Below are positions 9,085 through 10,613 of a stretch of 10,613 nucleotides of DNA, piece by piece (the first letter of the stretch is position 1; every line of letters starts with the position of its first letter). The notes beneath the pieces were generated by a model, which searched no databases, was not told the DNA's origin, and worked only from the letters and a program-made list of their open reading frames with translations. The position numbers and the translations under genes were made by a program. This stretch comes from Acidimicrobiia bacterium (GTDB lineage Bacteria > Actinomycetota > Acidimicrobiia > Acidimicrobiales > CATQHL01): assembly GCA_021296435.1 (NCBI GenBank), contig JAGWAK010000042.1, positions 1 through 10,613 on the forward strand. The letters are read 5' to 3'.

Positions 9085-9798
9085 ATGACACCCAACCTGA
9101 TCCTGCTCCGTCACGGACAGAGCACCTGGAACCTGGAGAACCGCTTCACCGGCTGGTACGACAGCCCCCTCTCGCCGCAGGGTTGTAGCGAGGCCGTCGC
9201 CGCCGGGCGGGCGCTGGCGGCGGGCAGCATCCGTCCCGACGTGGCCCACACGTCCTTGCAGACGAGGGCCATCGACACCTGCACGCTGGCGTTGGCCGAG
9301 GTGGGTTGCGAGGACATCCCCGTGCGGCGGCACTGGCGTCTCAACGAGCGGCACTACGGCGACCTGACCGGACTGGACAAGGCCGAGACAGCGGCCCGCC
9401 ACGGCGCCGAGCAGGTCAGGCTGTGGCGGCGCAGTTTCGCCACCGCCCCGCCTCCGATCCGTCCCGACAACCCGTGGAACCCCGCCACCGATCCCCGCTA
9501 CGCCGACCTGGCGCCCGGCGAGATGCCCCGCTGCGAGTCGCTGGCCGATGTGCTCGCCCGGCTGCTGCCCTACTGGGAGGGGCCGCTGGGAAGCGATCTG
9601 CGGGCCTACCGCTGCGTGCTGGTGGCGGCCCACGGCAACAGCCTGCGGGCGCTGGTCAAGCACCTCGAGAACGTCCCCGACGCCGGCATCGCCGGTGTGG
9701 AGATCCCCACCGGGATCCCGATCGCCTACGAGATCGGACCCGACATGCGTCCCGCCCGGCGCGCGGAGCTGACCGAGCGCTTTGTGACGATCCGCTGA
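9085..9798 (+). CDS. gpmA: 2,3-bisphosphoglycerate-dependent phosphoglycerate mutase
   Basis: Cytosolic histidine-phosphatase-superfamily enzyme interconverting 3- and 2-phosphoglycerate in glycolysis and gluconeogenesis. The 237-aa product is slightly shorter than E. coli GpmA (250 aa). It begins ILLRHGQSTWNLENRFTGW, with the phosphorylated His10 in the RHG motif. Arg61 lies in LQTRAIDT, Glu88 in RLNERHYGDLTG, and the second catalytic histidine is His183 in AAHGNSLRALVKHLE; all are at the expected positions. The active-site loop segment PPPIRPDNPWNP matches the dPGM subgroup rather than generic phosphatases. ATG at 9085 is chosen because it places RHG at residues 9-11; the Shine-Dalgarno is weak. 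It is divergent from dnaK and followed at 102 bp by the solute-binding protein gene, which seems to have its own promoter. Confidence 0.96.
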   Translation: MTPNLILLRHGQSTWNLENRFTGWYDSPLSPQGCSEAVAAGRALAAGSIRPDVAHTSLQTRAIDTCTLALAEVGCEDIPVRRHWRLNERHYGDLTGLDKAETAARHGAEQVRLWRRSFATAPPPIRPDNPWNPATDPRYADLAPGEMPRCESLADVLARLLPYWEGPLGSDLRAYRCVLVAAHGNSLRALVKHLENVPDAGIAGVEIPTGIPIAYEIGPDMRPARRAELTERFVTIR

Positions 9799-9812
9799 CC
9801 TGCCGCTACGAT
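9784..9812 (+). promoter_or_regulatory. Candidate housekeeping promoter for the solute-binding protein gene
   Basis: GTGACG (9784-9789, four of six to TTGACA) is separated by 17 nt from TACGAT (9807-9812, four of six to TATAAT). It overlaps the last codons of gpmA and would start transcription near 9819, leaving a leader of about 80 nt. An exact 6-bp inverted repeat with a 1-nt centre, CGAAGC-G-GCTTCG (9867-9879), lies in that leader. Confidence 0.4.
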
Positions 9813-9889
9813 ACCCGCGTCGTTTCGCCGTGTGGGTGGGAGCGGCGCGCATTCGACCGGAGCGCCCGAAGCGGCTTCGACGAACAGAT

Positions 9890-9894
9890 GGGAG
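9890..9894 (+). promoter_or_regulatory. Ribosome binding site deciding the lipoprotein start
   Basis: GGGAG sits 5 nt before the ATG at 9900. An in-frame ATG at 9888 would add four residues but overlaps this site and has no purine-rich sequence ahead of it, so 9900 is preferred. Confidence 0.65.
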
Positions 9895-9899
9895 ACAGC

Positions 9900-10613
9900 A
9901 TGCGCGGGAGTATTGGAGTTCGAAAGCGCTGGCTACTGGCGCTGTTGGGGATAATGCTGGTCGCAGCCTCGTGTGCTGCCGACGACGGCGCCTCCGACAC
10001 CGCTGCCAGCGCGATGGGCGAGGCCCAGACCGCTCAGTCCAACGCCGAGGTTGCACTGGCCGACGCCCAGGCCGCCGCCGCCAAGGCGCGGGAGGCGCAG
10101 GCCGCAGCTGACACGGCGGCTGCCGCCGCGGCGCTGGCGCAGGCCACCGCCGAGGGCAACCAGGCAGCCGTGGCGCAGGCCGAGGCCGACCTGGCAGCCG
10201 CCCAAGCCCGCTCGGATGCCGCAGCCGCCCAGGCCGAGGCCGACCAAGCGCGCGGCGCCGCAGAAGCCGCCGCAGAGGCCGCCGCAGAGGCCGAGGCCGC
10301 GGCGACCGCACCGGAACCGATGGACGACGCCGAGGAGGAGCTCATCCTCACCGTCGGCGTGCCCGCTGACATCCAGACGCTGGACCCGTGCTGCACCAAC
10401 TTCATCCGCGGCCACGAGGCCCAGCTGATCGTGTCCGACACGCCGGTCATCCACCCGATCGTGGAGCAGGACGGCTCCCTGGTCGCCGTGGCCGACCAGT
10501 TGGCGCCGGTCTACTTCGAGTCCTGGACCGAGAGCGCTGACGGTCTCACCTACACCGTCAAGATCCGCCAGGGCGTGACCTTCGACGACGGCACCGAGGT
10601 CAACGCAGAGATC
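9900..10613 (+). CDS. Lipoprotein solute-binding protein, ABC transporter family 5 (5' part)
   Basis: The frame is open to the window edge, so 238 residues of a longer protein are visible (the family is usually 500-600 aa). Residues 1-24 form a lipoprotein signal peptide: RKR, a hydrophobic stretch WLLALLGIMLVA, and the lipobox AASC with Cys25 as the lipidated residue. Residues ~33-136 are strikingly rich in Ala, Gln, Glu and Asp, with repeated AQAEAD-like units and almost no Pro or Gly, and probably form a long helix or coiled coil. From ~147 the family 5 (oligopeptide/dipeptide/nickel) fold begins: LILTVGVPADIQTLDP, then ADGLTYTVKIRQGVTFDDGTEVNA. An adjacent Cys pair at 164-165 follows LDP. 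The ligand cannot be told from this part. Permease and ATPase genes may lie downstream. Shadow frames opposite the Ala-rich part are not genes. Confidence 0.93.
   Translation, partial: MRGSIGVRKRWLLALLGIMLVAASCAADDGASDTAASAMGEAQTAQSNAEVALADAQAAAAKAREAQAAADTAAAAAALAQATAEGNQAAVAQAEADLAAAQARSDAAAAQAEADQARGAAEAAAEAAAEAEAAATAPEPMDDAEEELILTVGVPADIQTLDPCCTNFIRGHEAQLIVSDTPVIHPIVEQDGSLVAVADQLAPVYFESWTESADGLTYTVKIRQGVTFDDGTEVNAEI

Noticed and set aside
8795..9088. 97-codon + strand frame in the dnaK-gpmA spacer ending in an ATGA overlap with gpmA
   Set aside because: The overlap is tempting, but third-position G+C is clearly below that of the real genes, AGG/AGA/ACA codons are common, no Shine-Dalgarno precedes it and the product is Gly/Pro/Arg low complexity.
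9867..9879. CGAAGC-G-GCTTCG as a terminator after gpmA
   Set aside because: A 1-nt loop cannot form a stable hairpin and no T-run follows. At best it is a short operator-like palindrome.
9933..10454. - strand frames opposite the Ala-rich stalk
   Set aside because: Gly/Leu- or Ala/Ser-rich translations are the expected antisense of GCC/GAG/CAG-rich DNA.

Overview
The window reads as a chromosomal segment from a high-G+C actinobacterium. The evidence is a G+C-rich third codon position throughout, a PurB of the mycobacterial type, a DnaK without the Gram-negative insertion, and an EgtD that aligns residue for residue with the mycobacterial enzyme. Acidimicrobiia or a related early-branching actinobacterial group is my best guess, but it is not proven. 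There are no rRNA or tRNA genes, CRISPR arrays, insertion sequences or phage genes.

Layout: the left edge holds the 3' end of a small + strand gene of unknown function, which converges on purB. From 8726 down to 282 seven genes lie head to tail on the - strand: dnaK, grpE, dnaJ, egtB, egtD, purA, purB. Three of the six junctions are 4-nt stop/start overlaps (dnaK/grpE, dnaJ/egtB, purA/purB), and the other gaps are 36, 12 and 36 nt. This is very likely one transcription unit. It combines the Hsp70 chaperone machine, a two-gene ergothioneine pathway (EgtD makes hercynine, EgtB adds the sulfur) and the two enzymes that convert IMP to AMP. Only dnaK starts with ATG; the six genes behind it use GTG or TTG.

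A 358-bp divergent spacer (8727-9084) separates dnaK from gpmA on the + strand. It contains a strong dnaK ribosome binding site, a 7-bp inverted repeat with a 15-nt spacer, a possible SigR/SigH-type promoter and smaller repeats. I found no CIRCE or HAIR heat-shock operator by eye, and no hspR or hrcA gene follows the chaperones. gpmA (glycolytic phosphoglycerate mutase) is followed by the 5' part of a lipoprotein gene encoding a family 5 ABC-transporter solute-binding protein. That protein carries about 100 residues of Ala-rich, probably coiled-coil sequence between lipid anchor and binding domain, and it runs off the right edge.

The most notable points are the joining of ergothioneine synthesis to the heat-shock operon, an EgtB of the apparently cysteine-using type with no egtA, egtC or egtE beside it, a DnaJ without its zinc-binding domain in the dnaK operon, and the coiled-coil solute-binding protein. 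No wholly new defence or mobile system is visible.
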